Shown: positions 1 to 9,438 of the stretch, piece after piece
Layout: each line of letters opens with the position of its first letter
Position numbering within the stretch: position 1 is the stretch's first letter
Source: Allomuricauda sp. F6463D
GTDB taxonomy: Bacteria; Bacteroidota; Bacteroidia; Flavobacteriales; Flavobacteriaceae
Assembly (NCBI RefSeq): GCF_023015965.1
Contig: NZ_JALKAN010000001.1
Coordinates: forward strand, 764,151-828,150
Reading direction: 5' to 3'
Length of the DNA: 64,000 bases
The notes under the pieces: model-generated
Seen by the model: only the letters and a program-made list of their open reading frames with translations
Told to the model about the DNA's origin: nothing
The model's database searches: none
Position numbers and translations under genes: made by a program

Positions 1-1347
1 ATAGGTTCGCAATTGGTGGGTGTACTCTACATTTTGGACGAGCCAAGCATCGGTTTGCACCAACGGGATAATGAACGGTTGATCAAATCCTTGGAAGCGC
101 TTCGCGATATTGGAAATTCGGTCATTGTAGTGGAACACGACAGGGATATGATTGAAAGTGCGGACCATGTTATTGATATTGGTCCCAAAGCAGGTAAACA
201 TGGTGGTGAAATTATTTCTGAAGGAAGCCCCAAAGAATTGATAGAGCATCACACGATGACCGCCCAATACATAACAGGGGAAGTGGAAATCCCTGTTCCA
301 GAGCAAAGACGAAAAGGTACGGGCAAAAAAATCACACTTACGGGTTGTACGGGCAACAACCTTAAAAATGTGACCGTGGATTTTCCTTTGGGCAAACTTA
401 TCGGAGTTACGGGAGTTTCTGGTAGTGGCAAGTCCACCCTGATCAACGAAACCCTCTACCCCATTATGAACGCTCACTACTTTAACGGGGTGAAAAAACC
501 TATGCCTTACAAAAAAATTAAAGGGCTTGAACATATTGATAAAGTTATCGATATCAACCAATCTCCAATTGGACGAACACCTCGTTCCAATCCAGCTACG
601 TACACCGGGGTTTTTAGCGAAATACGATCCTTGTTCTCTAAAACCACCGAAGCTACCATACGAGGTTATAAACCCGGAAGGTTTAGTTTTAATGTGGCCG
701 GAGGAAGATGTGAAACTTGTCAAGGAGGTGGACTCAAGGTCATTGAAATGAATTTTTTGCCCGATGTATATGTGGAATGCGAAACTTGTAATGGAAAAAG
801 ATTCAATAGAGAAACTTTAGAAATCAGATACAAAGGGAAATCCATTGCGGACGTATTGGAAATGACCATTAACGAGGCTGTGGGATTCTTTGAGAATATT
901 CCAAAAATTCATCGTAAACTTGAAACAATAAAAGATGTAGGGTTGGGTTATATATCATTGGGACAACAATCCACTACCCTTTCAGGGGGCGAAGCCCAAA
1001 GAGTAAAGTTGGCCACAGAGCTTTCCAAGCGAGATACTGGAAACACTTTTTACATCCTCGACGAACCAACCACAGGCCTACATTTTGAAGATATTCGAGT
1101 ACTTATGGAGGTACTTGACCGTTTGGTGGACAAAGGCAACACAATATTGGTGATCGAACATAATATGGATGTGATCAAAATGGTGGACCATATTATCGAT
1201 ATTGGTTACGAAGGTGGTAGAGGCGGCGGAAAGGTTGTTGCAAAAGGTACTCCCGAACAGGTGGCGAATGACAAAAAAAGCTATACCGCAAAGTTTTTAA
1301 AGAAAGAATTGGACAATACTAAACAAAAAATTGCAAGAGCAGTTTAA
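1..1347 (+). CDS. uvrA: UvrA, excinuclease ABC subunit A (C-terminal part, cut by window edge)
   Basis: This is the damage-recognition ATPase of nucleotide excision repair, which loads UvrB on DNA. Only the last ~448 codons are present; the frame is open from base 1 and the family is usually ~940 residues, so the 5' half lies outside the window. Visible are the end of the first ABC module (Walker [12 protein letters not shown]), the second Walker A (GVSGSGKST), a four-cysteine zinc finger built from two CETC pairs 19 residues apart (fragment residues ~237-263), the second signature [12 protein letters not shown] and a second Walker [16 protein letters not shown]-family gene follows after 14 bp and is probably co-transcribed. 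Identity is certain from these motifs; nothing suggests a pseudogene. Confidence 0.97.
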   Translation: MGSQLVGVLYILDEPSIGLHQRDNERLIKSLEALRDIGNSVIVVEHDRDMIESADHVIDIGPKAGKHGGEIISEGSPKELIEHHTMTAQYITGEVEIPVPEQRRKGTGKKITLTGCTGNNLKNVTVDFPLGKLIGVTGVSGSGKSTLINETLYPIMNAHYFNGVKKPMPYKKIKGLEHIDKVIDINQSPIGRTPRSNPATYTGVFSEIRSLFSKTTEATIRGYKPGRFSFNVAGGRCETCQGGGLKVIEMNFLPDVYVECETCNGKRFNRETLEIRYKGKSIADVLEMTINEAVGFFENIPKIHRKLETIKDVGLGYISLGQQSTTLSGGEAQRVKLATELSKRDTGNTFYILDEPTTGLHFEDIRVLMEVLDRLVDKGNTILVIEHNMDVIKMVDHIIDIGYEGGRGGGKVVAKGTPEQVANDKKSYTAKFLKKELDNTKQKIARAV

Positions 1348-1361
1348 AAGAATATACAACT

Positions 1362-2054
1362 ATGCAAATGCGAGACGAACAACATTCCAAAGGGTGGAAT
1401 GAGATCAAGACAAATGATTCTTGGGCCATATTTAAGATTATGGGCGAGTTTGTCAATGGATATGAGAAATTAAGTGCTATAGGGCCTTGTGTTTCTATTT
1501 TTGGGTCGGCCAGGGTTCGAGAAGGACACCCTTATTACGATCTGGCGGTAAAGGTTGCGGAAAAGATTTCTGAAGCTGGTTACGGTATAATCACCGGTGG
1601 CGGACCAGGAATCATGGAGGCAGGTAACAAAGGTGCAAAATTGGCTGGAGGCACATCCGTAGGACTAAACATCGACCTTCCTTTTGAGCAACACGACAAC
1701 CCTTTTATAGATGAAGACAAGAGCCTCGATTTTGATTACTTTTTTGTTCGCAAAGTAATGTTTGTTAAATATTCGCAAGGTTTTGTGGTAATGCCCGGAG
1801 GGTTTGGGACCTTGGATGAGTTCTTTGAGGCACTGACCTTGATTCAAACACACAAAATTCATAAATTTCCAATAATTCTTGTCGGAACTGAATTTTGGAA
1901 AGGATTGTTGGATTGGATCAAGAATACCTTGGTCGAAGAAGGAAACATTAGTCCAAAAGATTTGGACCTCATAAAATTAGTGGACACAGAGGAAGAAGTA
2001 GTCGAAATTATAGATGCTTTCTACAAAGGTAGAACCCTTAGTCCAAACTTTTAA
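1362..2054 (+). CDS. LOG family protein (TIGR00730-type, putative nucleotide 5'-monophosphate phosphoribohydrolase)
   Basis: This 230-residue cytoplasmic protein has a Rossmann-like fold. Two hallmark motifs of the LOG/lysine-decarboxylase-like family are visible: GGGPGIMEAGN (residues ~79-89) and PGGFGTLDE (~145-153). Characterised members (plant LOG, bacterial YgdH-like proteins) cleave the N-glycosidic bond of nucleotide or cytokinin-riboside monophosphates; older lysine decarboxylase annotations are wrong for this family. Two ATGs compete as start (1362 and 1368). It sits 14 bp after uvrA on the same strand. The precise substrate cannot be read from the sequence. Confidence 0.9.
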   Translation: MQMRDEQHSKGWNEIKTNDSWAIFKIMGEFVNGYEKLSAIGPCVSIFGSARVREGHPYYDLAVKVAEKISEAGYGIITGGGPGIMEAGNKGAKLAGGTSVGLNIDLPFEQHDNPFIDEDKSLDFDYFFVRKVMFVKYSQGFVVMPGGFGTLDEFFEALTLIQTHKIHKFPIILVGTEFWKGLLDWIKNTLVEEGNISPKDLDLIKLVDTEEEVVEIIDAFYKGRTLSPNF

Positions 2055-2064
2055 TCTTTACGTA

Positions 2065-4899
2065 TTGATTATCCATCGTGAATTTCTAAGCATTTTGCTA
2101 CTTATTAGTATGTTGTGCCCCAATTTATGGGGGCAACATAAAAATGAAATAGTGGCCACACTCGATGGACCAACCAACCAAATCCGGATTCGCCAACACT
2201 TTACTTACACCAACCCATCGGATAAAGGGCTTTCCACGCTATACTTCAATGATTGGAACCACGCTTATTCCAATAAAAATACAGCCCTCGCCAAACGATT
2301 TGCGGAAGAATTCAACAGGAGTCTTCATTTGGCGAAAGATAGAGAGCGTGCAAAAACAACCATTAGAAGCATTGTGGATGATAACTATACCGGGTTGGAT
2401 TGGAAGCGGGACAATAATAAAGACATTATAGCTGTAACCCTCAACGAAATTCTGAAACCCGGGGAGTCCCTACAGCTTTTTTTTACCTATACCATTAAAT
2501 TGCCTACAGCTAAATTTACTGGGTATGGATACACGGATAACGGAGGTTACAATTTAAAAGATTGGTATTTTACACCCGCTGTTTTTGATGGAAATTGGAA
2601 CCTGTACAATAACATTAATCTTGACGACATTTTTACCGAGGTTACAGACACTCGGATCAACTTTACTTTTCCTGAAGATTTGTATTTGGCCTCAAACTAT
2701 CGCACTTCTAGTGTTTCCAGCTTTCCTGGAGGACAAAACGTACAGCTTATTGCCAACAAAAGAAAAAATTGCGAGATCATCCTAACTACCGATGATAGGT
2801 TCACCAAACACATTACAGACAACATAATGGTTACCACGGATATAGAATCCAATAAATACGAAGAAATACCCCAAGGAATCTCAATAAATAAAATAACACA
2901 GTTTCTTCACGAAAATCTAGGGGCGTATCCGCATGGCAATCTTTTGGTAAGTGAATTTGATTACAGTAAGTCTCCCTTGTATGGTATTAGTCAACTTCCA
3001 TCATTTATAAGACCGTATGAAGAGCAGTTTCAGTTTGAAATGAAGTTCTTGAAAACGACTATTCGCAGTTACCTGAAAGAATCTTTATATCTAAATCCAC
3101 GTAAAGAACAATGGGTAAACGACGCCATTGGATTTTATCTAATGATAAAATTTGTGGATGAAAATTACCCTAATCAAAAATTGGCTGGAAAGCTCTCCAA
3201 AATTTGGGGGCTTAAAAACTTCCATTTTGCCCAAATGGAATTCAATGAACAGTATTCGCTCTTTAGTATGCTTTCAGCACGAAAAAACATAGACCAAGCC
3301 TTAACAACTTCCAATGATTCCTTGATTAAGTTCAACCAAAAAATCGCCAATGCGTATAAAGCCGGTCTTGGAATGTCATATCTATCTGCCTATTTAGGTG
3401 AAAAAAAGATAGATAGTACTATCCTGGACTTTTATCAAAATAACAAACAAAAGAAATTTGTAAGTGCCGCTGATTTTAAAAAGACCATAGAAAAATATTC
3501 AAACAAAGAGGTTGATTGGTTTTTTGACACCTATGTGGCAACGGATAAAAAAATAGATTTTAAAATCAAAAAAATTCAAAAAACGGAGGATTCCATAACT
3601 TTCGTGCTAAAAAACAAACGGGGCACCAATGTTCCCATATCGGTTTTCGGGCTCGAAAATGATTCGGTAGTCTCCAATTATTGGTTTTCAGGTATAGATA
3701 GTACCAGGAGCATTACTATTCCACGTAAAAGTGAAGACCGATTAGTTTTGAACTACGATCAAAAAATTCCCGAATTTAATCAAAGGGACAACTGGAAAAC
3801 TTTAAATGGTTTTTTCTCAAGCAATAAAAAATTGAAATTTCAATTCTTTAAGGATACGGAAGACCCATATTATAACCAAGTATTTTATGTTCCGATTGTA
3901 AACTTCAATTTATATGATGGTGTAACACCCGGATTACGGCTTTACAATAAAACTTTTTTGGAGAGACCTTTTCAGTACGATATATCACCGACCTACTCGT
4001 TTTTAGAGCATACCATGGTGGGTAAAGCCAGCTTCAGATACCGTAAGTATCACAAAAAGACAGGTTTGTTTGTGTCCAATTATTCATTTTCAGCATCTAC
4101 CTCTCATTTTCAAGAAAATTCTCGTTTTACCACCCTAACACCTGCGGTAAGTTTTGGTTGGCGTCCCAACGACCTGCTTTCCAACCGTAGACAATACCTG
4201 TTGCTACGGTATAGAAGCGTTTTTAGAAACATTGATCAAAATTTGGAGGGCGAGTTGGATACCGATCCCGATTATGGTGTTATCAATGCACGATTTACCG
4301 ATGTGGACAATAGTATCCTCAATTATTCATCTTGGTTCTTGGATGCCCAGCATTCCAGTGAATTTACCAAGATTGCCTTCGAGTGGGAATACAGAAAATT
4401 GTTCCATAGTAACCGACAGCTGAACCTACGATTTTATGCTGGTAAGTTTTTACGTAACAAAACAAAATCCAACTTTTTTAGTTTTGCCCTGGATAGACCA
4501 ACGGATTACATGTTCGACCTTGCCTATCTAGGTAGATCGGAAAGTTCTGGGATCTATAGCCAACAAGTAATAATTGCAGAAGGAGGGTTTAAATCCAAGT
4601 TAGAAAATCCATTTGCCAATGATTGGATAGCGACCACCAATGCCAGCACAAATATTTGGAGATGGATAGAGGCTTATGGTGATCTTGGCTTTATAAAGAA
4701 CAAAGGTGATAATACTCATTTTGTTTATGACTCCGGTATCCGATTAAATTTAGTGACAGATTATTTTGAACTTTACTTTCCAGTATATTCCAACAGAGGA
4801 TGGGAAATTGCTCAAAACAACTATGGGCAAAAGATTCGGTTTATAGTTACCATAAGCCCTAAAACCCTCATCGGACTATTTACTCGCAAGTGGTTTTAA
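2065..4899 (+). CDS. M1 (gluzincin) peptidase-like protein fused to an outer-membrane beta-barrel; zinc motif lost
   Basis: A TTG start at 2065, 11 bp after the preceding stop, gives a clean signal peptide ending around LWGQ. An upstream in-frame ATG at 2014 would overlap the previous gene and bury that signal peptide. The N-terminal ~500 residues resemble the M1 aminopeptidase N-terminal and catalytic domains. The helix that should carry HExxH reads KTTIR, and the segment WLNEGFA is WVNDAIG, so zinc ligands and general base are missing. The last ~400 residues are rich in alternating aromatic strands and end in aromatic F, as in an outer-membrane barrel. It is probably a non-catalytic periplasmic receptor or chaperone-like domain anchored in the outer membrane. 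Function is unknown. Confidence 0.78.
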   Translation: MIIHREFLSILLLISMLCPNLWGQHKNEIVATLDGPTNQIRIRQHFTYTNPSDKGLSTLYFNDWNHAYSNKNTALAKRFAEEFNRSLHLAKDRERAKTTIRSIVDDNYTGLDWKRDNNKDIIAVTLNEILKPGESLQLFFTYTIKLPTAKFTGYGYTDNGGYNLKDWYFTPAVFDGNWNLYNNINLDDIFTEVTDTRINFTFPEDLYLASNYRTSSVSSFPGGQNVQLIANKRKNCEIILTTDDRFTKHITDNIMVTTDIESNKYEEIPQGISINKITQFLHENLGAYPHGNLLVSEFDYSKSPLYGISQLPSFIRPYEEQFQFEMKFLKTTIRSYLKESLYLNPRKEQWVNDAIGFYLMIKFVDENYPNQKLAGKLSKIWGLKNFHFAQMEFNEQYSLFSMLSARKNIDQALTTSNDSLIKFNQKIANAYKAGLGMSYLSAYLGEKKIDSTILDFYQNNKQKKFVSAADFKKTIEKYSNKEVDWFFDTYVATDKKIDFKIKKIQKTEDSITFVLKNKRGTNVPISVFGLENDSVVSNYWFSGIDSTRSITIPRKSEDRLVLNYDQKIPEFNQRDNWKTLNGFFSSNKKLKFQFFKDTEDPYYNQVFYVPIVNFNLYDGVTPGLRLYNKTFLERPFQYDISPTYSFLEHTMVGKASFRYRKYHKKTGLFVSNYSFSASTSHFQENSRFTTLTPAVSFGWRPNDLLSNRRQYLLLRYRSVFRNIDQNLEGELDTDPDYGVINARFTDVDNSILNYSSWFLDAQHSSEFTKIAFEWEYRKLFHSNRQLNLRFYAGKFLRNKTKSNFFSFALDRPTDYMFDLAYLGRSESSGIYSQQVIIAEGGFKSKLENPFANDWIATTNASTNIWRWIEAYGDLGFIKNKGDNTHFVYDSGIRLNLVTDYFELYFPVYSNRGWEIAQNNYGQKIRFIVTISPKTLIGLFTRKWF

Positions 4900-5006
4900 T
4901 TGCCATATCGATAATAATAAGCTCAATTTACCCATTTGTATTATAGAATAATCATTTATAGCATTATTTTTTTAAGGGTTATTCATTTAATCGACGTATT
5001 TTCAAG

Positions 5007-5037
5007 TTGCAATTCTGATGGATTTTTTGTAATTTCG
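5007..5037 (+). promoter_or_regulatory. Candidate promoter of the E1 dehydrogenase gene
   Basis: A TTG at 5007-5009 is separated by 20 bp from TAATTTCG at 5030-5037. This is one mismatch from the Bacteroidota -33 TTG / -7 TAnnTTTG arrangement and predicts a short leader before the ATG at 5057. Confidence 0.5.
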
Positions 5038-5056
5038 CACAAATCTTCAATAATAC

Positions 5057-7468
5057 ATGAAACCCGACCCAAGCACAAGTAACGATATTTCTTTTGACGA
5101 TTTTAAATCACAGATTTTACAGGATTATGAAACCGCCGTCACTAGTAGGGAATGTAGTTTGATGGGAAGACGGGAGGTACTCTCCGGCAAAGCGAAATTT
5201 GGAATTTTTGGGGACGGTAAGGAACTTCCACAGTTAGCTATGGCAAGAGCCTTTCAAGATGGTGATTTTAGAAGTGGATATTACCGTGACCAAACTTTTA
5301 TGATGGCGCTTGGATACTTAAGTCCAAAAGCGTTTTTTCACGGACTCTACGCCACTACCGACATAGAAAAGGAGCCAATGAGCGCCGGAAGGCAAATGGG
5401 CGGTCATTTTATGACACATAGTTTAAATGAGGACGGTACATGGAAGAACCTTACAGAACAAAAAAACAGTAGTGCCGATATCTCTTGTACTGCAGGACAA
5501 ATGCCTCGATTACTTGGTCTTGCGCAAGCATCCAAAATTTACCGTAATGTAGAGGGCATCGACCAAACCAACTTTTCCAAAAATGGAAACGAAGTAGCAT
5601 GGGGAACAATAGGCAACGCCAGCACCAGTGAAGGGCATTTTTTTGAAACATTGAATGCTGCGGGGGTAATGCAAGTTCCTATGGTAATTTGTATTTGGGA
5701 CGATGAATATGGAATTTCCGTACCCTCGGAATACCACACCACCAAAGGTGATATTTCAGAAGCGCTAAGTGGGCTCCAACGCGATGAGGACAAGAAAGGC
5801 TTTGAGATTCTAAAAGTAAACGGATGGGACTATACCGCCCTTATCCATGCCTTTGAAAATGCTTCGGACATTGCGCGTGAAGACCATGTGCCTGTACTTA
5901 TCCATGTAGTTGAACTTACACAGCCACAAGGCCATTCCACATCAGGATCCCATGAAAGATATAAGTCGTCGGAACGCTTGGAGTGGGAGCGCGAAAATGA
6001 CTGCAATAAACGATTTAGGGAATGGATACTTGAAAATGGCATTAGCACAGAAGAAGAACTTAAAAAAGTTGAACGGGAAATAAAGCACAAGGTCCGTGCA
6101 GCTAAAAAACAAGCATGGTCAGAGTTTATAGAACCTCAATTGAAAACTAAAAAGGAGTTGGTGCAATTGCTTGACAAAGCTGCGAGACAAAGCCCTAACA
6201 GAGCTTTCATAATCAAGCTAAAAAATGATTTGATTGCCATTGAGGAGCCCGTAAAAAAGGATTTAGCTTCTAAGGCTAGGAAAGCATTACGCTATTTATT
6301 GGGAGAATCCACTCCCGAGAAAAAACAACTTCAACAGTGGGTGGACAATTTCATCACAACAAATGAATACTTGTATGGTTCCCATTTGTACAACGAAGTA
6401 GGTAACAAAGCCACAAAAATTGCCCCTGTACCTCCCTCCTATTCGGATAATGCCGATAAAGTAGATGGTAGGGTCATTTTAAGGGATAATTTTGACAAAC
6501 TGTTCAGTAAGTACCCAGAGGCTTTGGTTTTCGGTGAGGATACTGGAAATATTGGAGATGTCAACCAAGGGCTCGAAGGACTTCAGAAGAAATTTGGCAA
6601 ACTTCGTGTAGCAGACACAGGAATAAGGGAAACCACTATAATTGGTCAAGGCATTGGAATGGCTCTGCGTGGTTTGCGCCCCATTGCCGAAATACAATAT
6701 TTAGACTACATCTTTTACGCCATACAGACCTTGAGCGACGATTTGGCCACTTTAATGTACCGCACCGTAGGTAAGCAAAAAGCACCGCTCATTGTACGTA
6801 CTCGAGGCCACAGACTGGAAGGAATCTGGCACTCAGGCTCACCCATGGGTGGACTGATTCATTTGCTCAGGGGAATGTACATCCTAGCTCCCAGAAATAT
6901 GACCCAAGCTGCCGGTTTTTATAATACACTTATGAAAAGTGATGAACCGGCCTTAATCATTGAAAGCCTTAACGGATATCGGTTAAAAGAACAAAAACCT
7001 TCTAATTTGGGTGAATTCTGTACACCCATTGGAAAGGTAGAAACACTCAAGGAAGGAACGGATATCACTTTGTTATCGTACGGTTCCACTCTTAGAATTG
7101 TAGAGAAAGTAGCCCAAGACCTTTTAGAGGTGGGTATAGATGTCGAAGTAATCGATGCCCAATCCCTGCTTCCTTTTGATTTGGAACACGACGTGGTAAA
7201 AAGTTTGAAAAAAACCAATAGGTTCTTGGTAATCGATGAAGATGTTCCAGGTGGCTGCTCGGCGTATTTGATGCAGGAAGTTGTTGAAAAACAAGGAGGT
7301 TATCGATACTTGGATAGCGCTCCTCAGACTTTATGCGCTAAGGCACATCGTCCAGCATATGCATCAGACGGCGATTACTTCTCCAAGCCTAATGCGGAAG
7401 ATATATTCGAGAAAGTCTATCAAATTATGCACGAAACCGATCCTAAATCCTATCCAATGCTTAGGTAA
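5057..7468 (+). CDS. 2-oxoacid dehydrogenase E1 component, fused alpha and beta subunits
   Basis: This is a thiamine-diphosphate-dependent decarboxylase subunit of a 2-oxoacid dehydrogenase complex (branched-chain 2-oxoacid or pyruvate type). At 803 residues it joins an E1-alpha half (residues ~1-380; TPP region IGNASTSEGHFFETLN) to an E1-beta transketolase half (~470-803; FGEDTGNIGDVNQG and the conserved DTGIRE stretch). Many bacteria encode the halves separately; the fused form is common in Bacteroidota. The leading ~25 residues are polar and not conserved. The gene appears monocistronic. Its E2 partner is not in the window, but an E3 (lpd) lies at 60314-61717. Substrate preference between branched-chain oxoacids and pyruvate is unresolved. 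Confidence 0.92.
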   Translation: MKPDPSTSNDISFDDFKSQILQDYETAVTSRECSLMGRREVLSGKAKFGIFGDGKELPQLAMARAFQDGDFRSGYYRDQTFMMALGYLSPKAFFHGLYATTDIEKEPMSAGRQMGGHFMTHSLNEDGTWKNLTEQKNSSADISCTAGQMPRLLGLAQASKIYRNVEGIDQTNFSKNGNEVAWGTIGNASTSEGHFFETLNAAGVMQVPMVICIWDDEYGISVPSEYHTTKGDISEALSGLQRDEDKKGFEILKVNGWDYTALIHAFENASDIAREDHVPVLIHVVELTQPQGHSTSGSHERYKSSERLEWERENDCNKRFREWILENGISTEEELKKVEREIKHKVRAAKKQAWSEFIEPQLKTKKELVQLLDKAARQSPNRAFIIKLKNDLIAIEEPVKKDLASKARKALRYLLGESTPEKKQLQQWVDNFITTNEYLYGSHLYNEVGNKATKIAPVPPSYSDNADKVDGRVILRDNFDKLFSKYPEALVFGEDTGNIGDVNQGLEGLQKKFGKLRVADTGIRETTIIGQGIGMALRGLRPIAEIQYLDYIFYAIQTLSDDLATLMYRTVGKQKAPLIVRTRGHRLEGIWHSGSPMGGLIHLLRGMYILAPRNMTQAAGFYNTLMKSDEPALIIESLNGYRLKEQKPSNLGEFCTPIGKVETLKEGTDITLLSYGSTLRIVEKVAQDLLEVGIDVEVIDAQSLLPFDLEHDVVKSLKKTNRFLVIDEDVPGGCSAYLMQEVVEKQGGYRYLDSAPQTLCAKAHRPAYASDGDYFSKPNAEDIFEKVYQIMHETDPKSYPMLR

Positions 7469-7511
7469 TGAATATAGATGTTTTTATTCATGAAATATTT
7501 TTCGTTAATTA

Positions 7512-7543
7512 TTGTTTCGTTTTTAAAACATAATTTATATTTT
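7512..7543 (+). promoter_or_regulatory. Candidate promoter of the doxX-like gene
   Basis: TTG at 7512-7514 is followed after 21 bp by TATATTTT at 7536-7543, one mismatch from TAnnTTTG. The DoxX-family start codon is 22 bp further on. Confidence 0.4.
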
Positions 7544-7565
7544 CACGAGGACTAAATTTCCCCAC

Positions 7566-7943
7566 ATGAAAAACAACACTTTGGTACACGTAGGGCTTGC
7601 ATTATTAAGAATTGCGCCCTCGGTATTTATGCTTACCCATGGTTACCCAAAACTCATGAAACTTATCAGCGGAAACACAGAATTTGCCAACCCATTTGGT
7701 ATTGGACAGGCACCGTCACTTTTCTTGGCGGTTGTAGGCGAATTTATCTGTCCCCTTCTTATTATTATTGGGTTTAAAACAAGATGGGCGGCCATACCAA
7801 CGGCCATAACCATGTTCGTAGCTGCGTTTATGATTCACTCTGCCGACCCTTTTAGTGTAAAAGAAAAGGCTTTGCTGTTTTTAGTGATTTTCATTACAAT
7901 AATACTGTTGGGCCCTGGTAAATACAGTATTGACAAAAGATAA
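7566..7943 (+). CDS. DoxX family membrane protein
   Basis: This small inner-membrane protein of 125 residues has four predicted membrane segments and the family opening pattern of a first helix followed by a short His/Gly/Pro loop (LTHGYPKLMK). The family is named after a subunit of archaeal thiosulfate:quinone oxidoreductase. Most bacterial members have no proven role, although links to redox and envelope stress exist. It stands alone on the plus strand and converges with holA, whose stop lies 8 bp beyond its own. No more specific role can be assigned. Confidence 0.87.
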   Translation: MKNNTLVHVGLALLRIAPSVFMLTHGYPKLMKLISGNTEFANPFGIGQAPSLFLAVVGEFICPLLIIIGFKTRWAAIPTAITMFVAAFMIHSADPFSVKEKALLFLVIFITIILLGPGKYSIDKR

Positions 7944-7951
7944 ACAATCAA

Positions 7952-8953
7952 TCAAATAATTTTGTAGAGAAGCTCTTTTAGCAAATCAGCTTGAGCCATA
8001 TTGCTGGCACCGACTCCTTTGCCTTTTAAATCCAAGGTTCTAAGACTGGAAATAATACCGCTAACTCGTTTCATGGGGTAATTTTTTGCCGCAACCACGT
8101 ACTCGTTTACAAAGTAAGGATTTACACCCAAGACTTTCGCTACATTACTGGGTGAGTGGTCGTTGAGTCCATGATATTGCAATAGTTGTGTAAAAAACGT
8201 GTTTAATAGGGTAACGGTTACTACAAAAGGATTGTCTTTTGGGTTTTGTGCAAAATAATCAATGATCCGTGAGGCCTTTTTTACATTGCGCTCTCCAATT
8301 GCCTTTTTCAATTCAAAATTATTGAAGTCTTTGCTAATACCAATATGCTCCTCTATTAGGTCAGGAGTAATCTCCGTGGCCGGCGGTACAACTAAGGTCA
8401 ACTTATCAAGTTCGTTATTGATTTTACTCAAATCCGTTCCTAAATACTCTACAAGCATCACACAAGACTTGGGCGACATCTTATATTTTTTATTCGCCAA
8501 TGTTCGTCTGATCCAATCGGCCACCTGATTTTCGTAAAGTTTTTTACTTTCAAAAAGCTCTCCATTTTTTTTAATGGTCTTATAGAGTTTTTTACGTTTG
8601 TCCAACTTTTTATACTTGTAACAAAGTACCAAAATAGTGGTCGGTTGTGGATTCTCCGCATAGGAAGCTAGATTTTCTATGGTTCTGGATAGATGCTGCG
8701 CCTCTTTTACAATAACGACCTGATGTTCGGCTATCATGGGAAACCGCTTGGCATTCGCAACCACTTCATCAACACTGGTCTCTTTTCCATAAAGCACCAT
8801 TTGATTAAAACCCTTTTCATCTTCGCTAAGCACATTGTCCGCGATGTATTGAGAAATACGATCAATATAATAAGGCTCCTCCCCCATCAAAAAATAGATC
8901 GGTTTCGGATTACCTTTGTTTATTTCCGCGACAATCGCTTTTACTTTGTCCAT
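7952..8953 (-). CDS. holA: DNA polymerase III subunit delta
   Basis: This is the clamp-loader delta subunit, which opens the beta sliding clamp during replication. At 333 residues it has the normal length. The N-terminal domain carries the family pattern PIYFLMGEEPYYIDRI and the following AAA+-like fold lacks an active ATPase motif, as expected for delta. The C-terminal helical collar domain follows (VTLLNTFFTQLLQYHG). The gene is divergent from the HsdR-N-domain gene with only 26 bp between start codons, so the two promoters must overlap or lie inside the genes. Conserved placement beside this nuclease-domain gene is my recollection of Bacteroidota genomes, not shown here. Confidence 0.93.
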   Translation of the reverse strand: MDKVKAIVAEINKGNPKPIYFLMGEEPYYIDRISQYIADNVLSEDEKGFNQMVLYGKETSVDEVVANAKRFPMIAEHQVVIVKEAQHLSRTIENLASYAENPQPTTILVLCYKYKKLDKRKKLYKTIKKNGELFESKKLYENQVADWIRRTLANKKYKMSPKSCVMLVEYLGTDLSKINNELDKLTLVVPPATEITPDLIEEHIGISKDFNNFELKKAIGERNVKKASRIIDYFAQNPKDNPFVVTVTLLNTFFTQLLQYHGLNDHSPSNVAKVLGVNPYFVNEYVVAAKNYPMKRVSGIISSLRTLDLKGKGVGASNMAQADLLKELLYKII

Positions 8954-8979
8954 TCAAAATATTTCACCAGTTTTGTCCA

Positions 8980-9426
8980 ATGCAAGATTTGAACTTTCCA
9001 CCATATTCATTTCGAATCAAAAATAGCCAAAATAGACAGTACATTTTTGATGGAATACGGAAAAAATTTGTAGTACTGCAACCAGAAGAGTGGGTACGCC
9101 AACATGTACTACGCTATTTGGTATCTACAAAAAACTACCCAAAAAGCCTCATCAATGTAGAAAAACAACTTACGGTAAATAAACTAAAGAAGCGATATGA
9201 TGTGGTTGTGTTCAATCCGGATGGCACAATTTACCTATTAATAGAATGTAAAGCACCGGAAGTTGGAATAACACAATCCGTTTTTGACCAGATAGCACGG
9301 TACAACTATCAACTAAAAGCAGAGTACCTAATGGTGACCAATGGCTTGGAACATTACCATTGTGAGATGGACTTTAAAAATGAAAAATACAGGTTTTTGG
9401 AGGATATTCCTGATTTTAGCCGTTAA
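8980..9426 (+). CDS. Stand-alone type I restriction HsdR N-terminal-like domain protein (PD-(D/E)XK fold)
   Basis: This 148-residue cytoplasmic protein consists only of the HSDR_N_2-type nuclease core. The acidic/lysine signature is visible as RYDVVVFNPDG followed by LIECKAP, giving the D...ExK catalytic triad, with an upstream Glu in the NVEKQL stretch. No helicase, methylase or specificity subunit lies nearby, so this is not a restriction system. Lone proteins of this family are widespread in Bacteroidota; their role may be in DNA or RNA repair or processing but is unproven. It starts 26 bp from the divergent holA and is followed by a glycosyltransferase gene after 12 bp. Confidence 0.85.
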   Translation: MQDLNFPPYSFRIKNSQNRQYIFDGIRKKFVVLQPEEWVRQHVLRYLVSTKNYPKSLINVEKQLTVNKLKKRYDVVVFNPDGTIYLLIECKAPEVGITQSVFDQIARYNYQLKAEYLMVTNGLEHYHCEMDFKNEKYRFLEDIPDFSR

Positions 9427-9438
9427 TTTGCCACCGTT

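Noticed and set aside
2014..2064. Upstream ATG start for the M1-like/barrel protein
   Set aside because: It overlaps the preceding gene by 41 bp and hides the signal peptide; the TTG at 2065 fits better.
8980..9426. Type I restriction-modification system
   Set aside because: No HsdM, HsdS or helicase part of HsdR is nearby.
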